In this document: in pieces, positions 23,977 through 36,470 of the stretch
Numbering within the stretch: the first letter of the stretch is position 1
How the letters are laid out: each line of letters begins with the position of its first letter
NCBI GenBank assembly: GCA_001986395.2
Contig: MQVO02000012.1
Coordinates: 744,001 to 808,000, forward strand
DNA from: Irpex lacteus
Lineage: Eukaryota; Basidiomycota; Agaricomycetes; Polyporales; Irpicaceae
Length of the DNA stretch: 64,000 nucleotides
Reading direction: 5' to 3'
The notes under the pieces: model-generated
Told to the model about the DNA's origin: nothing
The model's database searches: none
What the model saw: only the letters and a program-made list of their open reading frames with translations
Program-made: the position numbers and the translations under genes

Positions 23977-25786
23977 ATGTCGCCCAACGCGAGCTCTCGT
24001 CCTTACCTTCCTCAGCATATTATCACAGCTCTCAAGAACGATCCAGTCGCCGACTTCATGACCTCAACGATACACTCCGCCGGCTCGCAACAGTTTCGCG
24101 TCTTAGTCGTATCGCAGAGAATGCACCCACAGATGCCTGTCGGACTCCCAATAGAGCCCTCTCATCCAAATTCTCTGCCCTCCGAATACGACATTCCTGC
24201 ACTGGACAAGTGGGAAAAGGAAGATAACAAATGCCATCTTCATCTCGCCGTAGTTGCGCTGGACCTCCCTTTGGTGTATGAATCGCTCCGTATGGGAGTT
24301 AACCCGAGCCACAAGGACGCTTGCGGCATCACCCCGCTTCATCTTCTCCTCGAGTGGGCTCGTTCCTCCCTCCTGGGTGGCAGCGTCGTGCAACTTGCGA
24401 TAGGAAAGCGCACGTCGCACGATCTCGACCGGCGTGCCATTCGCGCCCGTGCAAACCTCATCGCCATTCTCCTGGTCGAACAGCACGCTGACATCAACTC
24501 GGGATACAGACACAGGACTCCCTTGTCCGTCGCTATCGAGCTAGGCATGTGGGACGTTGTGGAACTCCTCCTTCGTCATAAAGTCAGGGTACCGCCTCTC
24601 TACCAGCTGGCATTTGCATCAGATTTCGAACAGCTGAAATATCTCAAGCTTTCCGATTCTGTTGGACAGGTCGCATCTCGCCCGCCGCGTCCTTGCCCGT
24701 GCTGGTCCGGGAAGCTCCTCTTCGATTGTCATGCGGCGGGCTGGGTACCATACCCGCTAGACTTCCTCTGCTGTTGCGGGAAGAACAGGAAGTACTCTAG
24801 CTGCTGCTCAAAGCGCGAGTTCAAATGGATGGAGCGGTGGAGCGTAAAGCATCAGAGGTTCGAAGTCACCCAAGACATCAACCAAGTATACCGGCCGGAA
24901 GTTCCGGAGTGGGTAACCGGTTTGCCTGGGTACTCCGAGGGAGTCGACTTTATCCAAGAAGGCGTCAGACGTTTACTCTCCGAGGGTGACGGTAACTTAC
25001 GGGAGCGATGGCACAAGGACAACATGCAGCAACACAAGGGAGAATTCTTCGATCAAATATTCGGTAGCCGTCCAGACTACGAGCCTGCGTACGCGTACGC
25101 AAACGCGAGATGCGATTTTGTTCCTCGGTAAGTTGTCAGAGTGTGCTCACGCATGAACTGCACTTACTTACCGTGGCTCCCGTTAGACCTTGGCACGGAC
25201 AGATCAGCAAGATGGAGGCGAATTCTAGGATGGACGAATGGAACGGACTGGTCGACGAGTATATCGAGTCTGGTACGGATCGCCGATCTCGCTTCGATAT
25301 TGAGAGAACATCCAAGATAGGTCTCCACGGTGGTCCCTTATACCGACAGTGCGATGCCGATGAATGTGAGACATACGAAGTGCGGGACGTCGCTCTTCTC
25401 AAGCAATGCTCCGCATGCAAACTTGTGAGTACTTCCTACGAGACTACGGACGGACTGACACTCATCGAATAACTTAGGCTGTGTATTGCAGCCCCTTGTG
25501 CCAAAAGGCGCACTGGACGGCTCATAAGAAGGAGTGCGGAAGAAAGTCGCAAACTGCCCAGCAGCTGCCTATGCAGAGAGTCATGGATAGGTATTTGCAG
25601 ATGATGCCTGCGCTCGCAAGCTCCACGTCCGCTGAAGAGTTGCTGACTCGGATGAGTGTCATCGAGCGCGATATGATTTGCAGTTTGGCATCTCCGGAGA
25701 AAATGGTCTGCAGCCCGCTAAACGACATATATGGGCGGGTGACATCGGGTGAAGCATCGACTATTCGTAGTCCCTTGACGATTTAG
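23977..25786 (+). CDS. Ankyrin-like / SEC-C / MYND zinc-finger protein (MYND 1)
   Basis: Exons 23977-25127, 25187-25424, 25478-25786; 565 residues. ATG 23977 was chosen because the paralogue at 26126 starts at the same place; the open frame runs further up only through non-homologous sequence. Order of parts: two ankyrin-like stretches (HLHLAVVALDLPLVYESL... and TPLSVAIELGMWDVVELLL...), two SEC-C-type Cys motifs (CPCWSGKLLFDCH, then CCCGKNRKYSSCC), a conserved WMERW helix region, and a MYND finger at about residues 439-483 (C..C..CSAC...YCS..CQ..HW..H...C). A helical tail follows. SEC-C and MYND motifs bind zinc and usually mediate protein contacts; the target is unknown. No SET domain, nuclease or other catalytic domain is seen. 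Confidence 0.9.
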
Positions 25787-25877
25787 CGGTGGTTTCTTAT
25801 GTCTGGTGCGTTCGGTGTTATTGCTCAATGCGTGTATAGTACCGGCTATGTGCCTGCGCTCAAAGTGACAGCTCATA

Positions 25878-25948
25878 TGACGCACGTTGCGAATCTCCGA
25901 GGTACAACTTCCCGTTCGGGAAATGATGGTGAACTCTAATCGTCATTG
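25878..25948 (+). repeat. Duplicated promoter segment, copy 2
   Basis: Partner of 23750-23820, in front of MYND 2. TATTTAA at 26005-26011 further downstream is the likely TATA element, 115 bp before the MYND 2 ATG. The 3' flanks of the two genes (from 25787 and from 27963) are also alignable around TATGTCTGGTGCG. Confidence 0.7.
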
Positions 25949-26125
25949 ACAACCGCACAAGGCAAAACAACCACTTCATCGAACTATCTTAGCGCTTCCC
26001 ATCGTATTTAACCCGGGAGCGACGACCGATGTGGCCTCTAGCTCCCTTCTTCCTCCCAACACACGGCCCCCAAGTTGCACTCGCGCATATACCCACCGAC
26101 CCCTACAAGATAGACAGTCTCCTTC

Positions 26126-27962
26126 ATGTCCCGAAACCCTCGCTCTCGTCCCTACCTCCCTCGCCACCTCATCGAGGATCTCAAGAATGACCCGATCGCA
26201 GACTTCAAGACGTCTATGGTACACTCGCCCGACACCGAGCAGTTTCGCCTCATGATCATATCGCAGAGAAACCACCCGCACGTGCCCGTCGGGTTTCCCA
26301 TAGAGCCCGAACTTCTGGCATCCGTAGCCTTCGACGACGACATCATTCCTTCGCTGAGTAAGTGGGAGAGAGAAGACCACAAATCTAATCTGCATCTCGC
26401 GGCGGTCGGACTGGACATTCCTATGGTGTACGAGTGCCTCCGCATGGGTATCAACCCGAGTTATAAAGATTCTTGCGGCGTCACTCCCCTTTACCTTGCT
26501 TTGGAGTGGGTGCGCTCTGCTATTCTCTTTAGGAAGGTCATTCATCTCTCGACGGTCAAATATGCGTCGAACACTCCGAACGCGCAGATCATCCGTGTTC
26601 AAGCGAGCCGCATCGCTGCCCTGCTAGTCGAGCAGCACGCAGACATCGACTCTGGGTACGGAGACGGAACTCCACTCTCCGTCGCCGTCGAGTTGCGCAT
26701 GTGGGACGTCGTCGAGCTTCTTCTCCGTCACGGGGTCAAGGTGCCGCCTCTAAAACGCCTATCTTTCGCGACGAGTGCAGACAAGATGCGTTACCTCCAG
26801 CTTCTCACCGCCGTTGGAGAGATTTCATCTCGTCCGCCGCGGCCATGCCCGTGCTGGTCCGGGAAACTTCTCTCGGAGTGCCACGCAGCCGACTGGCTTC
26901 CTTACCCCGAAGATCTCCTGTGTTGCTGCGGGAAGAACAAAAGGTACGCGAACTGCTGCCTGAAGCGCGAGTTTAAATGGATGGAAAGGTGGAGCGAGAA
27001 GCATCAGATGTTCGAGGTAACGCAGGACATCAACCAGGTATTCCAGCCAGAGGTGCCGGACTGGATTACGGGGTTGCCTGGGTACTCGGACGGCGTTGGC
27101 ATCATCCAGCAAGGCATCAGCGACTTGTTGTCCAAGGGCGGCGACGGTTTACGGGAGCACTGGCACAAGAACAATATGCAGCAGCACAAGGCCGAATTTT
27201 TCGATCAGTTTCTTAAGCCGCACCCCGATTTCGAGCCTGCGTATTCGTATGCGAATGGGAAGTGCGACTTTATTCCAAGGTACGTCGTTATTCATTATTC
27301 ACTTATATGTGTATGCATTTGACCCACTACATCTTTCGTCAGGCCGTGGCAAGAACAGCTTAGTAAGATGGAGGGAAAGTCGCGGGCGGAAGAGTGGAAT
27401 GCGCTCGTGGACGAATACATCTCGACAGGCAAGGACAGCCGGCCTCGCTTCGATATCGAGAGGGTGTCCAAGATCGGCTCTCACGGTGGACCCTTGTACC
27501 GACAGTGCGAGGCAGAGGAATGCGAGGTATACGAGGTTCGGGACGTCGAGGTTCTGCGGCAGTGTTCCGGGTGCAAAGTTGTCAGTATCTCTCCACGTTG
27601 CCTGATGGATAGGAGCTGATGTGCGCCTCTCACCTTAACAGACCGTTTACTGCAGTCACGCGTGCCAAAAGGCGCACTGGAAGGTTCACAAGAAGGAGTG
27701 TGGCGTACGATCGCAAAGGGCACAGCAGCTGCCTATGCAGTGGGCACTCGAGAAGTTTCTCATGGTGATGCCTTCTCTCGCGAGCGTACGGGGAGGCGCT
27801 ATGTCCTCGGAAGAGTTGCTGACGAGTGTCATCGAACGGGATATGGCGGGCATTTGCGGTTTAGCATCCCCGGAGAATATGGTCCGTAGTCCGCTGAACG
27901 ATATATTCGGGAAGTTAGTGCCGGGCGCGGCGTCGACCGTTCGTAGTCCCTTGACGTTCTAG
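26126..27962 (+). CDS. Ankyrin-like / SEC-C / MYND zinc-finger protein (MYND 2)
   Basis: Exons 26126-27279, 27343-27580, 27642-27962; 570 residues. This is a tandem paralogue of MYND 1, with identical domain order, the same intron positions and phases, and an equal 238-nt middle exon. SEC-C motifs read CPCWSGKLLSECH and CCCGKNKRYANCC. The MYND finger spans the 27580/27642 splice junction (CSGCKV-TVYCSHACQKAHW). The donor at 27581 is GTCAGT, a little unusual. The N-terminal motif RPYLPRHLIEDLKNDPIADFKTS is shared by all three copies. Function unknown; probably a zinc-dependent protein-interaction adaptor. The gene is intact, and its flanks show that it arose by local duplication. Confidence 0.9.
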
Positions 27963-28729
27963 TGGGTTGTTGCTCATGCATTATGTCTGGTGCGTCTGTT
28001 GTTATCGTTTAATGCATGTGTAAGCATAGTACTGTTTATTCACCTGTAGTATCGAGATATGCACTTGTTGCAGGCTGATATATTCTTGAACCCTCGATGT
28101 GTGCTGTACGTTCAAGTTTTCAGCTTGTTGACATGTTGTACGTCAGTAGTTTGTATTTTGATGACAAGTGCATCGAGCTTCACCTAAGAAATCCCATGTG
28201 ATTCCCGTATGTTTCGCGATGTCCGTAGTGCTTTTCGTGACAGCATTCCAAGAGTATGTCTCCGGACCTCGATGCGGACTCCTGTTAGTTGACCCCTAGT
28301 TTGTGTGGTGTTGTAGCCTCCTCATTCGCTTTCGACTGCCTAAATTGAATATCCGGATCGTTAAGCGAAGCCCGGCCCGTGTATGCGGGGCGGGTGACCG
28401 TCGGCTCTCCATTTGTTGCAGCTGGCGTCGGGACGGTGTTGAGGGCCGCCCCGACCATTGGCCAGCCACGAGTGATGGCGACTACAATTTGGTGAGGTCA
28501 GATGAGACTAAATATTGATAATTAGGCTCTTTACACGATCGTCGCAAGGGACGGCACTCAGATCAGTATCTGCTAGTGCCGGCACGCCTCCACAAAACAA
28601 TTCAGTCCGATGGAATCTTCCTAAGGCACGCCCCCGCACGCACATAAATATTTCGACCCCGGACCCCGCATTCTTTGTCGAGCACCCACCCGCCACTTCT
28701 CGCACCGCCATCACGACCAGCACACGACC
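27963..28729 (+). promoter_or_regulatory. Intergenic region with TATA-like box of the sugar transporter
   Basis: No gene in 767 bp. The first ~90 bp resemble the 3' flank of MYND 1. ATAAATA at 28644-28650 stands about 80 bp before the transporter ATG and is a plausible TATA box; an inverted CCAAT-type site (CCATTGG) lies near 28456. Confidence 0.5.
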
Positions 28730-30520
28730 ATGGGCTTCAAACAACAGCTCGAAGAAGTCGCACGACACCGCCATGCGTACATGCTCGCCGCCTCCGCCGC
28801 CATGGGCTCCATCTTCTACGGCTGGGACATCGGTCTTATCGGTGGTGTCCTCGCCCTCCCGTCGTTCAAGTCATACTTTGGCATCGACAAGCTATCGTCA
28901 TCGGCCAGCGCTGACTTGTCAGGGAACATCGTGTCGGTCCTGCAAGGTGGTTGTTTGTGAGTGATTTCATTTCGTTTTAGACGTTGATTGTTTGGTTTGA
29001 TAGACGTGGAGGCTGATCTGTCTTAATCACATTCATTCAGTTTCGGTGCCTTGTTCACGGGGTACCTGTCCTCCAAGTTTGGACGGAAACCGATGCTCCT
29101 CGTGTCGGGAGTACTGTACATGATTGGCAGTCTCATCCAGTCTATTATCGGACTGGGATCAAGTGAGGCTGTTGGGCTGCGAGTGTTCTACTTCAGTCGT
29201 TTCCTCGCTGGACTTGGTGTTGGCATGGTGTCTGCTCTCGTACCCTCATATGTCTCCGAGAGCGTACCTAAGTCGATACGAGGGAGGTGTACGGGTATGA
29301 TCCAGCTCGCCAACAACATTGGCATCATGTTGAGTTGTAAGTCTGTTCATCTGTAAATGACTCATTATCGAGACTAACAAATTTCTATTACAGTCTGGGT
29401 CAACTACAGCGCGAGCTTGAACTTCAAGCCCAACGACAACATGCAGTGGCGTATGCCGCTCATCATCCAGCTCGTCCCCGGAGCCATCTTCCTCGTCCTC
29501 ATGTCCTTCCAACCCGAATCACCCCGCTGGCTCGTCGAGCACGGCTTCTACGACCGAGCCGCACGCTCGCTCGCCTTCAGCAGCGGCTCCCACCCCGACG
29601 ACATTGGCGTCCAAGTCACGCTCGAGGAGATCAAAGCCGACTTCGAGGGCAAGGAGCAGGCGCCGCTGTACAAGCAGCTCAAGATGATGGGCGAGTCGCG
29701 CATTACGGCTCTTCGCTGTTTCATCCCGTCCTTGGTCATGTTCTGGCAGCAAGCGACGGGCACGAACGCAATCAACTACTTCTCACCCACTATCTTCGCT
29801 GGCCTTGGTATTTCGGGCACGACGTCCGGACTCTTCGCCACTGGTATCTACGGTGTCGTCAAGACCATCTCCGTCGCTCTCGTTCTTGCGTTCGCCGTCG
29901 AAGGTCTTGGACGTAAGAAGTGCTTGATCATCGGTGGCTTGGGCCAAGGCCTCATGATGATGTGGATCGGAGGATTCTCTGCCGTCCATCCCGGAAACAA
30001 CATCGTCCCAGCATCCTATGTCTCCCTCGTCGCCGTCTACCTCTACGCCGTCTTCTACTGCGTCGGATGGGGTCCACTACCCTGGGTCGTCGCCGCAGAG
30101 GTCGCACCCAACCACGTCCGCACGGCCGCCCTCGCCGTCGCCATCGGCGTGAACTGGCTCTTCTCCTTCACCGTCTCGAAGCTCACGCCGATCATGATGA
30201 ACAAGATCCACTACGGGACGTACCTCACCTTTGGCGCGTTCTGCCTGCTCATGACGATCTGGGCGTACTTCTTCCTGCCGGAGACGAAGGGGTATGCGTT
30301 GGAGGATATTCGGTATTTGTTCGAGCAGGATGTCATTACGCGGTCGTTGCAGGACGCACCTGGTGGACGGATATTCTTGCATGGCAAGCGGGCCGTACCG
30401 GTGGAGCAGCTCAAGGCGCAGGCAGAGGCGCTGTCTGAGAGTGAGAGTGTCAGTGGCTCTGAAGAAGGGAAAGGGCGTGACGTCAAGGTCGACTCACTGG
30501 AGAAGGCGATGGATGCTTGA
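28730..30520 (+). CDS. MFS sugar (hexose/quinate-type) transporter
   Basis: Exons 28730-28956, 29041-29336, 29394-30520; 549 residues, the usual length for the fungal sugar porter family. It should be a 12-helix plasma-membrane H+ symporter. Landmarks: GWDIGLIGGVLALPSF in helix 1, GGCFFGALFTG across the first intron, FGRKP loop, RFLAGLGVGM, PESPRWLVEHG, QQATGTNAINYFSPTIF, the PWVVAAEVAPNHVR segment, and PETKG after helix 12. The first splice (phase 2) makes Phe-Phe as in relatives. The C-terminal tail is cytosolic, Ser/Glu-rich. The exact sugar or acid carried (glucose, galacturonate, quinate) cannot be fixed from these motifs. It sits inside the accessory locus but is itself an ordinary gene. 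Confidence 0.93.
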
Positions 30521-31397
30521 TGAGATTTACGATATCTATCTTATACATGTGAAATAGCTCGGAATGTCGGATCGTGTTGTTGTTTAGCTTACTTACTGAT
30601 TTGTTGTGTACATGTTACGAACTCGCTCTATTGATTGAAGGTTTTCATTATACGGTGATTGTGATGTCCGACTGGTTATTACACGACTCGGAATGGAAGG
30701 CTGGACAGAGTATTGGGAACCTCATGCTTACACAGATCCGGGAACGGCAAGCGAGTAGTATGTCGGTACATGGGCAACTTGAAGCGCAAGGGGGACTCTC
30801 CCTACGGTTGCCATACAATCCACCAACGAAATCACCACGAGAACCGTGACCTTATGGTGCGCTTTACTCTTCTTGCCACGTCAGTCTGGTGCGGATTGGT
30901 AATAGGAATTTATCATTTGCGCATGCAGAACACTACTTAGTACTGCGCTTTTCAGCGGCACCCCCGCGGCGCTCTCTCCATAACAGGCAGGTCTTGTAGA
31001 ATGTCTTTGATCCGAAATCGGGATAATGCCATATCGGATTCATCACCTTGGATATTTCGACCTCCAGCTATTCAAGACCTCCTCGAGGATCCTCCACGCC
31101 TCATTCTTGCTTCTTTACGAGTGTGAGAACGAGGAATATTGTGTCTGCAAACGTGGCCGGTGTGAGCAGACGCTGGGAAAAGTACGAACACGTGACGCTG
31201 AGAGTATTGCGTAATCAGCGCGCTGGACCCGCGGTGAGACGCGACGAATGAACGCGCCCTCCGCGTCTCTCCTGCGACTCACCCACACCCGTCCACCGAC
31301 CCGCCCCCCTCGACGCCCGACGCACCCGACACACCCCCGAACTCGACAGACATCCACGGCGGGAATCCCGCCCTCATCAACCAGCGCGCCCCGCACG
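30521..31397. other. Intergenic region
   Basis: No supported gene in 877 bp. The last 150 bp (from an ATG at 31248) are open in the frame of the next gene but encode only Pro/Arg/Thr-rich sequence, so they are more likely 5' UTR than coding. Confidence 0.45.
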
Positions 31398-33460
31398 ATG
31401 GCGACCCCGTCTTCGTCAGCAACTACCCCATCACCCCGGATGCCGTATCTGGCGGCCTCTCCGGCTGCGCCTCCTGCGCCCTCGACGTCGAGGGAATCGT
31501 CGGCGACCATCAAGGAGGAGAGACAGCGGGCGATACAGAAGTTCTTTGCTAATGCGGAGCTGTCCCAGGTGAGTACACGCGCTTTTCCCGCGCAGGGGGA
31601 GACAGGGAGCACGACGCGGCTACAGGCACTCTGCATGATCCGGGACGCGATGCAGTGGTCGACGCGAGCTCAGAGTGCAATATATGCCGCATATATCCAC
31701 TCTCTATTTGTCCCTCGTGAGTTTGTAGCGTTTTACTGACGATACCCCTGTTATCTTCCGCACAGCTCGCTCGTGGACTTCGCACACGCCTCTCCTACGC
31801 CTCATTCAAGGCTATTAATAATATCACACACACCACCCTGCCTGATTTAGAGGCCCAAGCACAGAACCAAGCAGCCTCGTCGAAATCGTCCGCAAACAAG
31901 TCGTCAGGTCATACCACTGCTCAGGGCGGTAGCGCCAATGCGCAGGGCTCCTCCTCACGCGGGTTAACGCGCAAAGGGACGATGCCCCCGCCTCCCCCGG
32001 TCACGGCATCGGCGACGCAAAGCTTGTTCTCATCACTACTCCAGCCGCCACCATCGAAGCGTGCGCGCACGATTCATAACCCCGAGGATCCTCCCGTGCC
32101 TCCTCCCACTAAACCGAAGCCCCCCACGCCTTCTCGAAAGTCCCCTGGCAAAGCCACTCGCCCTCCTAGTTCGTCTGGAACGACATCGAAGCCGAAGAGT
32201 CGCAAGGATACGAAGGGCAAGAAGAAGGAAACCGGTAACGAGGCCGGCCCTTCTAGCCGGTTACTTACGCCGCAGAGTACATTGGGCTCCGAAGGTTTCG
32301 TCGAGAATGACGACGATATGAAGGCTGCTGCCACGCTCACTTCTCTACTTCTATCTCGTCCCTCGATCTCTGGAAGTGCAGGGTCACCGCGATCGAGTCT
32401 CTCGGGCGCGTCTGAGGCGGGATCCGCCCACTCCTTCTCGCATTATGCGCAAAGTTCGACGAGAACGACTGCACCTTCGTCGACACCGCTGGCGCATGAA
32501 GGCACATTCCCCGGTTCTTTCCCGCGTTCGAAGACCCCTCCTGCAGATGTTCGACACGCTCGGACGCAGAGTCTCCCGCATGTTAGCAATTATTCCATGA
32601 ACGGTAATACTACGCCTAAAGCACAAGCACGCCCTGGTAGTCGATTAGCTGGCTCGAGTACACCGCATGCACCTACGGACACTGAAGCTGCAGACCTAAT
32701 GCTGTTCCTTGCTACCTCACCGTCCCCTGCACGACCCGGTACGTCCAAAGATAAGGACTCGAAGGATATGGCTGCATTCCGAACGCTTGGTGGGCAATCA
32801 ACATTGAAAGGGCGTGTTTTATTCCCTGCGTCGGGTTCAACACACGACGAACACCCAAGTCCTGGTCCAAGGCCGTTACGAAGGGACCCCACCGGTAGTT
32901 TCAGCTCTACGCTGTCCGTGGCCACTGAGCTCATCGACGAGCCGGGTGACGGTAGCCACGAACATCTAATCGGTATCCCTCTACCGTCATCGTCATCTCC
33001 GCTAAACCCGCACGCCATCAAGCGTTCTCGGAGTGACAGCACCACCCACTTGGATATCCCTGCGCCGCCGACGATCATCCCTCCCACGCCCACCGACGAC
33101 ATGCCCACTCCCCTTCTGCCACCGCCTTCGTCTCCGGGTCGAACACCTCGTCCGCGTGCGGTGTCTGAGAATGCGGCTCTGGAACGGTCTGCGTCTATAC
33201 CTGCGTCGTCAGAAGGGAAAGGGGGGTCGTATGCCCCTCCTACACCTGGGAATGTCCCGTTCAACTTTAACGAATTCATAAATGTCTCGCCGTCACCCGC
33301 TGCTCAGGCATCGTCCGGGAAGCTCACCAGTCTGAGAGCGAACATCGGGCGGAAGCTGTTTGAGGAACATCAAGGCGTGTCTGGTAATGCTGGTGATCGT
33401 GATCATGGGGGTCCAGGGAGTTTGGGTGCTGGGATAGATTTGTTGAAGAGTTCGGTTTGA
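31398..33460 (+). CDS. Whi5/Nrm1-like regulator candidate (Ser/Pro-rich)
   Basis: Two exons, 31398-31568 and 31766-33460, joined in phase 0 across a 197-nt intron, long for this window; 621 residues. ATG 31398 is preferred over 31248 (see upstream region). The joined sequence gives AELSQ-LARGLRTRLSYASFKA, a short basic helix resembling the motif by which Whi5/Nrm1-family repressors bind G1/S transcription factors (established for yeast; the match here is my inference). The rest is disordered and rich in Ser-Pro/Thr-Pro sites, with conserved-looking islands DLMLFLATSPSPARP, NVPFNFNEFINVSPSP and LRANIGRKLFEEH. If correct, it is a nuclear, CDK-phosphorylated cell-cycle repressor. Otherwise it is an uncharacterised conserved protein. 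Confidence 0.7.
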
Positions 33461-34612
33461 CGCAGTGGTGAGGTGATAATCTGTATAGAATTTATTTGGT
33501 TCGATGCTTAACTTGTTATTTTGTAATATAGGCGTTGTATTGTTTCCGGAAGCGGTTTTGTTTGAGTTTTTTGTCGCTATATGCGGCGTTAGTTAAGCTC
33601 TATGCGAGCCAGAGGAGCTCGACGATGCGAATTGCCCTCCAATGGCCATGACGTGAAGAAGAGCTACCGATGCTCCTCCTGGCTGACTCATATCGACGCC
33701 ACTGGATATCTTGCATGGTCCTCGTTCAGGGCGAAATATCTATCTCCTATTATCTCAAGGTTGGACCATCTGTTCCCTCATCTACTTTATCTTGGCCTGT
33801 TGTACAATAAAACGCCTCCTCCCACAAGGCGTACCTTGCCCACTGCAACATCCGGAATCCTCACTTCTCGTACCTAATGGTTAGTACTTTAGTGCTTAAT
33901 GGCCCGGGAGTGGGGTTTCTCGGATGTTGTGTGCTTGCGGTTGTATTATATCAGTATCGTTCTTCGTTGCCTGGATCTTATCTCACGTATCTCTACCACT
34001 ATTTATATGTAACTCGGCTGTATCTGAGTAGCACCCCCTTGTACCATTATTATGACTCGGATTCGTGAACTCTGGTCTTCTGTGCGAAGGCTTTGGGTCG
34101 CTGAGCGTCGTTTGTACCATTACGCATTACGCAGCATGTTCCGTTCCATGACTATTATTGACAAGATTGGATGCGGTAGAAAGTATTGTGTATTTCTGAA
34201 CATTTATAGATGGGTACCGTTGTTCGCGAAGTGTACAGTAGAGGAGGATACATCGAGCCTGTGGTGCTACAGGCGATACATACGTCTTTGTACGCGTCTG
34301 TGTTGCTCGTATATTATTTCACTAAGTTATCTGGTGCTAATGAGTTCAGTCATCACTTGCGCTGTGCATGCTCTATAGACCATCGTACAATTTCAGTTGG
34401 GGGCAATATTGACACTATAATACACATAACATTCAGAAGGAGCCACATTATTTCGCTCATTTTAGGTAAAGGAAAGGACTGGTATCGATCAGACACAAGA
34501 GAGCAAGGAAGGCAGGCACCGGGGAGTACGCTGGAATGGCAAGGGACTGGTCACTGCGATACGCGGGCGAAAATGGAGCCATACAAGCACAGTACTAACG
34601 AGTGTATTGAAT
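33461..34612. other. Convergent intergenic region, nothing recognised
   Basis: 1.15 kb between the ends of the Whi5-like gene (plus) and MYND 3 (minus). AT-richer than its neighbours; only short open frames. No repeat ends or RNA gene seen. Confidence 0.5.
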
Positions 34613-36470
34613 TTACTTTGAGCCAGACGTAGAAGCCTCCCTCTGTTGCTGTGTGAAAGGGGCAGACATGGTCTCCAGCTGCCTGCCTGGCGCGATAGTG
34701 CTGTATATCTGATTCAACGGGCTGCTGATCATCTCGCTTTGAGACATTTCGCCTCGGAGTTCCGCAAGCATAACCTCGCCAATCCTCATGATCATGTCTT
34801 CGCGGGACATACCGCCTCTCAGCATACCAACGAGAGCCGGCATCATTTGTATACACCTTTCATGTGCCTCCTGGATCGGCAACTGCTGCTCCCTCTGATT
34901 CGGCTTTCCGCACTCTTTCTTGTGGGTCTTCCAATGCGCCTTTTGACACTCCTGACTGCAATATACGGTCTGTGTGGTATTAATAAACGGGTTACGTGAT
35001 CAAAAAGATTACCACGCACAAGTTTACAGCCAGAGCATAGCTTGAACGCAGCAACATCTCGTCCTTCGTAGCGCTCGCAGTTCTCTGCCTCGCATTGCCG
35101 ATACAACGGTCCTCCATGAGCACCGATCTTGGACAAACGTTCGATCTCGAACCGAGGACGCTTGTCTTGACCAGAGGCGATGTACTCGTCTATGTAGCCA
35201 TTCCACCTCTCCATTCGCGATTTACCTTGAAACTTGCTGAACTCATCCCGCCATGGCCTAATCGTGGGTATAAGGGTTATTGTTCGATAACGCGAGATAG
35301 TTACGTGAGGGATACTTACCGAGGGATAAAGTCACATTTAGTATTCGCATGAGCAAAAGCAGGTTCGTAGTCCTCATTGTTCTTCAGCATCATGTTGAAA
35401 TAATACCCCTGCGTCTTTTCTTCCCCTTCCGGCATTCTCCCAAAGTTCCGCATAGCATCTCCTCCCTTGGCCTTCGCCTCGTTGAGGTCTTTCTGCATCT
35501 GGTTGATCCCTGTTGTATATGCGGGTAGTCGTGCGAGCCATTCCGGTACCTCGACGTTGTACGTAGGATTCGTGTCCTGAGAGGGAAGGAACATGTTTTC
35601 ACGCTCGTTCCACCGCTCGACCCACTTGAAACCCCTCTTCAGACAGCAGCTCCCATAGACTTTGTTCTTTCCGCAGAAACAGAGCATCTCCTCCGGATAG
35701 GGAACCCAGTCTGCAGCGTGACACTCTGAGAGTAACTTCCCGGACCAGCATGGACATCGGCGAGGCGGACGAGAGGCGACTTGACCTATGGATGTGACCA
35801 GCTTAAGGTACTGTACTTTGCTGTCGTTATTCTTGAATGAAAGTTGTCTAATGGGAGGAGTCTTGACGCCATGGCGAAGTAGTACCTCGACGACTTCCCA
35901 CAACGAGAGCTCGACAGCGATGGATAAGGGCGTTCTCCCTTCGAATCCGGAGTCAATGTCCCCATGTTGCTCAGCTAGCAGGGTCACGATACGAGTCACC
36001 CTTGCGCGAACTTCGCGATTGCTGAGACGGAGGACTGTACGCGTACGCTCCTCTATGCGCACGTTAGGTCCAAAGCGAATATGCGAACGAGCTGCCTCAA
36101 GGGCGAGGAAGAGGGGTGTAACGCCATCTGCGTCCTTGTAGCTCGGGTCGTTGCTCATGCGGAGCGCTTCATGCACCAGCGGGATATCAAGTTCCATCGC
36201 AGCGAAGTGAAGTTGGCATTTATGGTCTGTCCGCTGCCATCTTCGTAACGCCATGCTAACACGAGGGTCGACCCCAACCTGCTCTTCGGGAGGAGGAACA
36301 ATACCAGTGACCGGGACATGCGGATGCGTCTTCTGAGATATCACTCGCAAGCGGTATCGCTCGGTATCGCGAAAGTTGATAATCGAAGTCTTGAAGCCGA
36401 CAATCGGATCTTTCTTGAGCTGCTCGACTAAATGGCTGGGAAGATATGGAAGTGAAGTGGCTGCTGGCAT
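34613..36470 (-). CDS. Ankyrin-like / SEC-C / MYND zinc-finger protein (MYND 3)
   Basis: Exons 36470-35320, 35257-35020, 34969-34613; 581 residues. Same architecture, intron positions and 238-nt middle exon as MYND 1 and 2, but on the opposite strand and more diverged. N-terminal SLPYLPSHLVEQLKKDP; ankyrin-like ELDIPLVHEALRM and TPLSIAVELSLWEVVEVLL; SEC-C-type CPCWSGKLLSECH and CFCGKNKVYGSCC; MYND finger [26 protein letters not shown]; Gln/Ser-rich C-terminal tail. The open frame extends upstream of ATG 36470 but has no ATG and no homology to the paralogues there. The gene is intact. Function unknown, probably a zinc-dependent adaptor. Confidence 0.9.

Noticed and set aside
31248..31397. Upstream in-frame ATG for the Whi5-like gene
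   Set aside because: Would add 50 Pro/Thr/Arg residues of pure low complexity; the next ATG (31398) starts more typical sequence. Not excluded.
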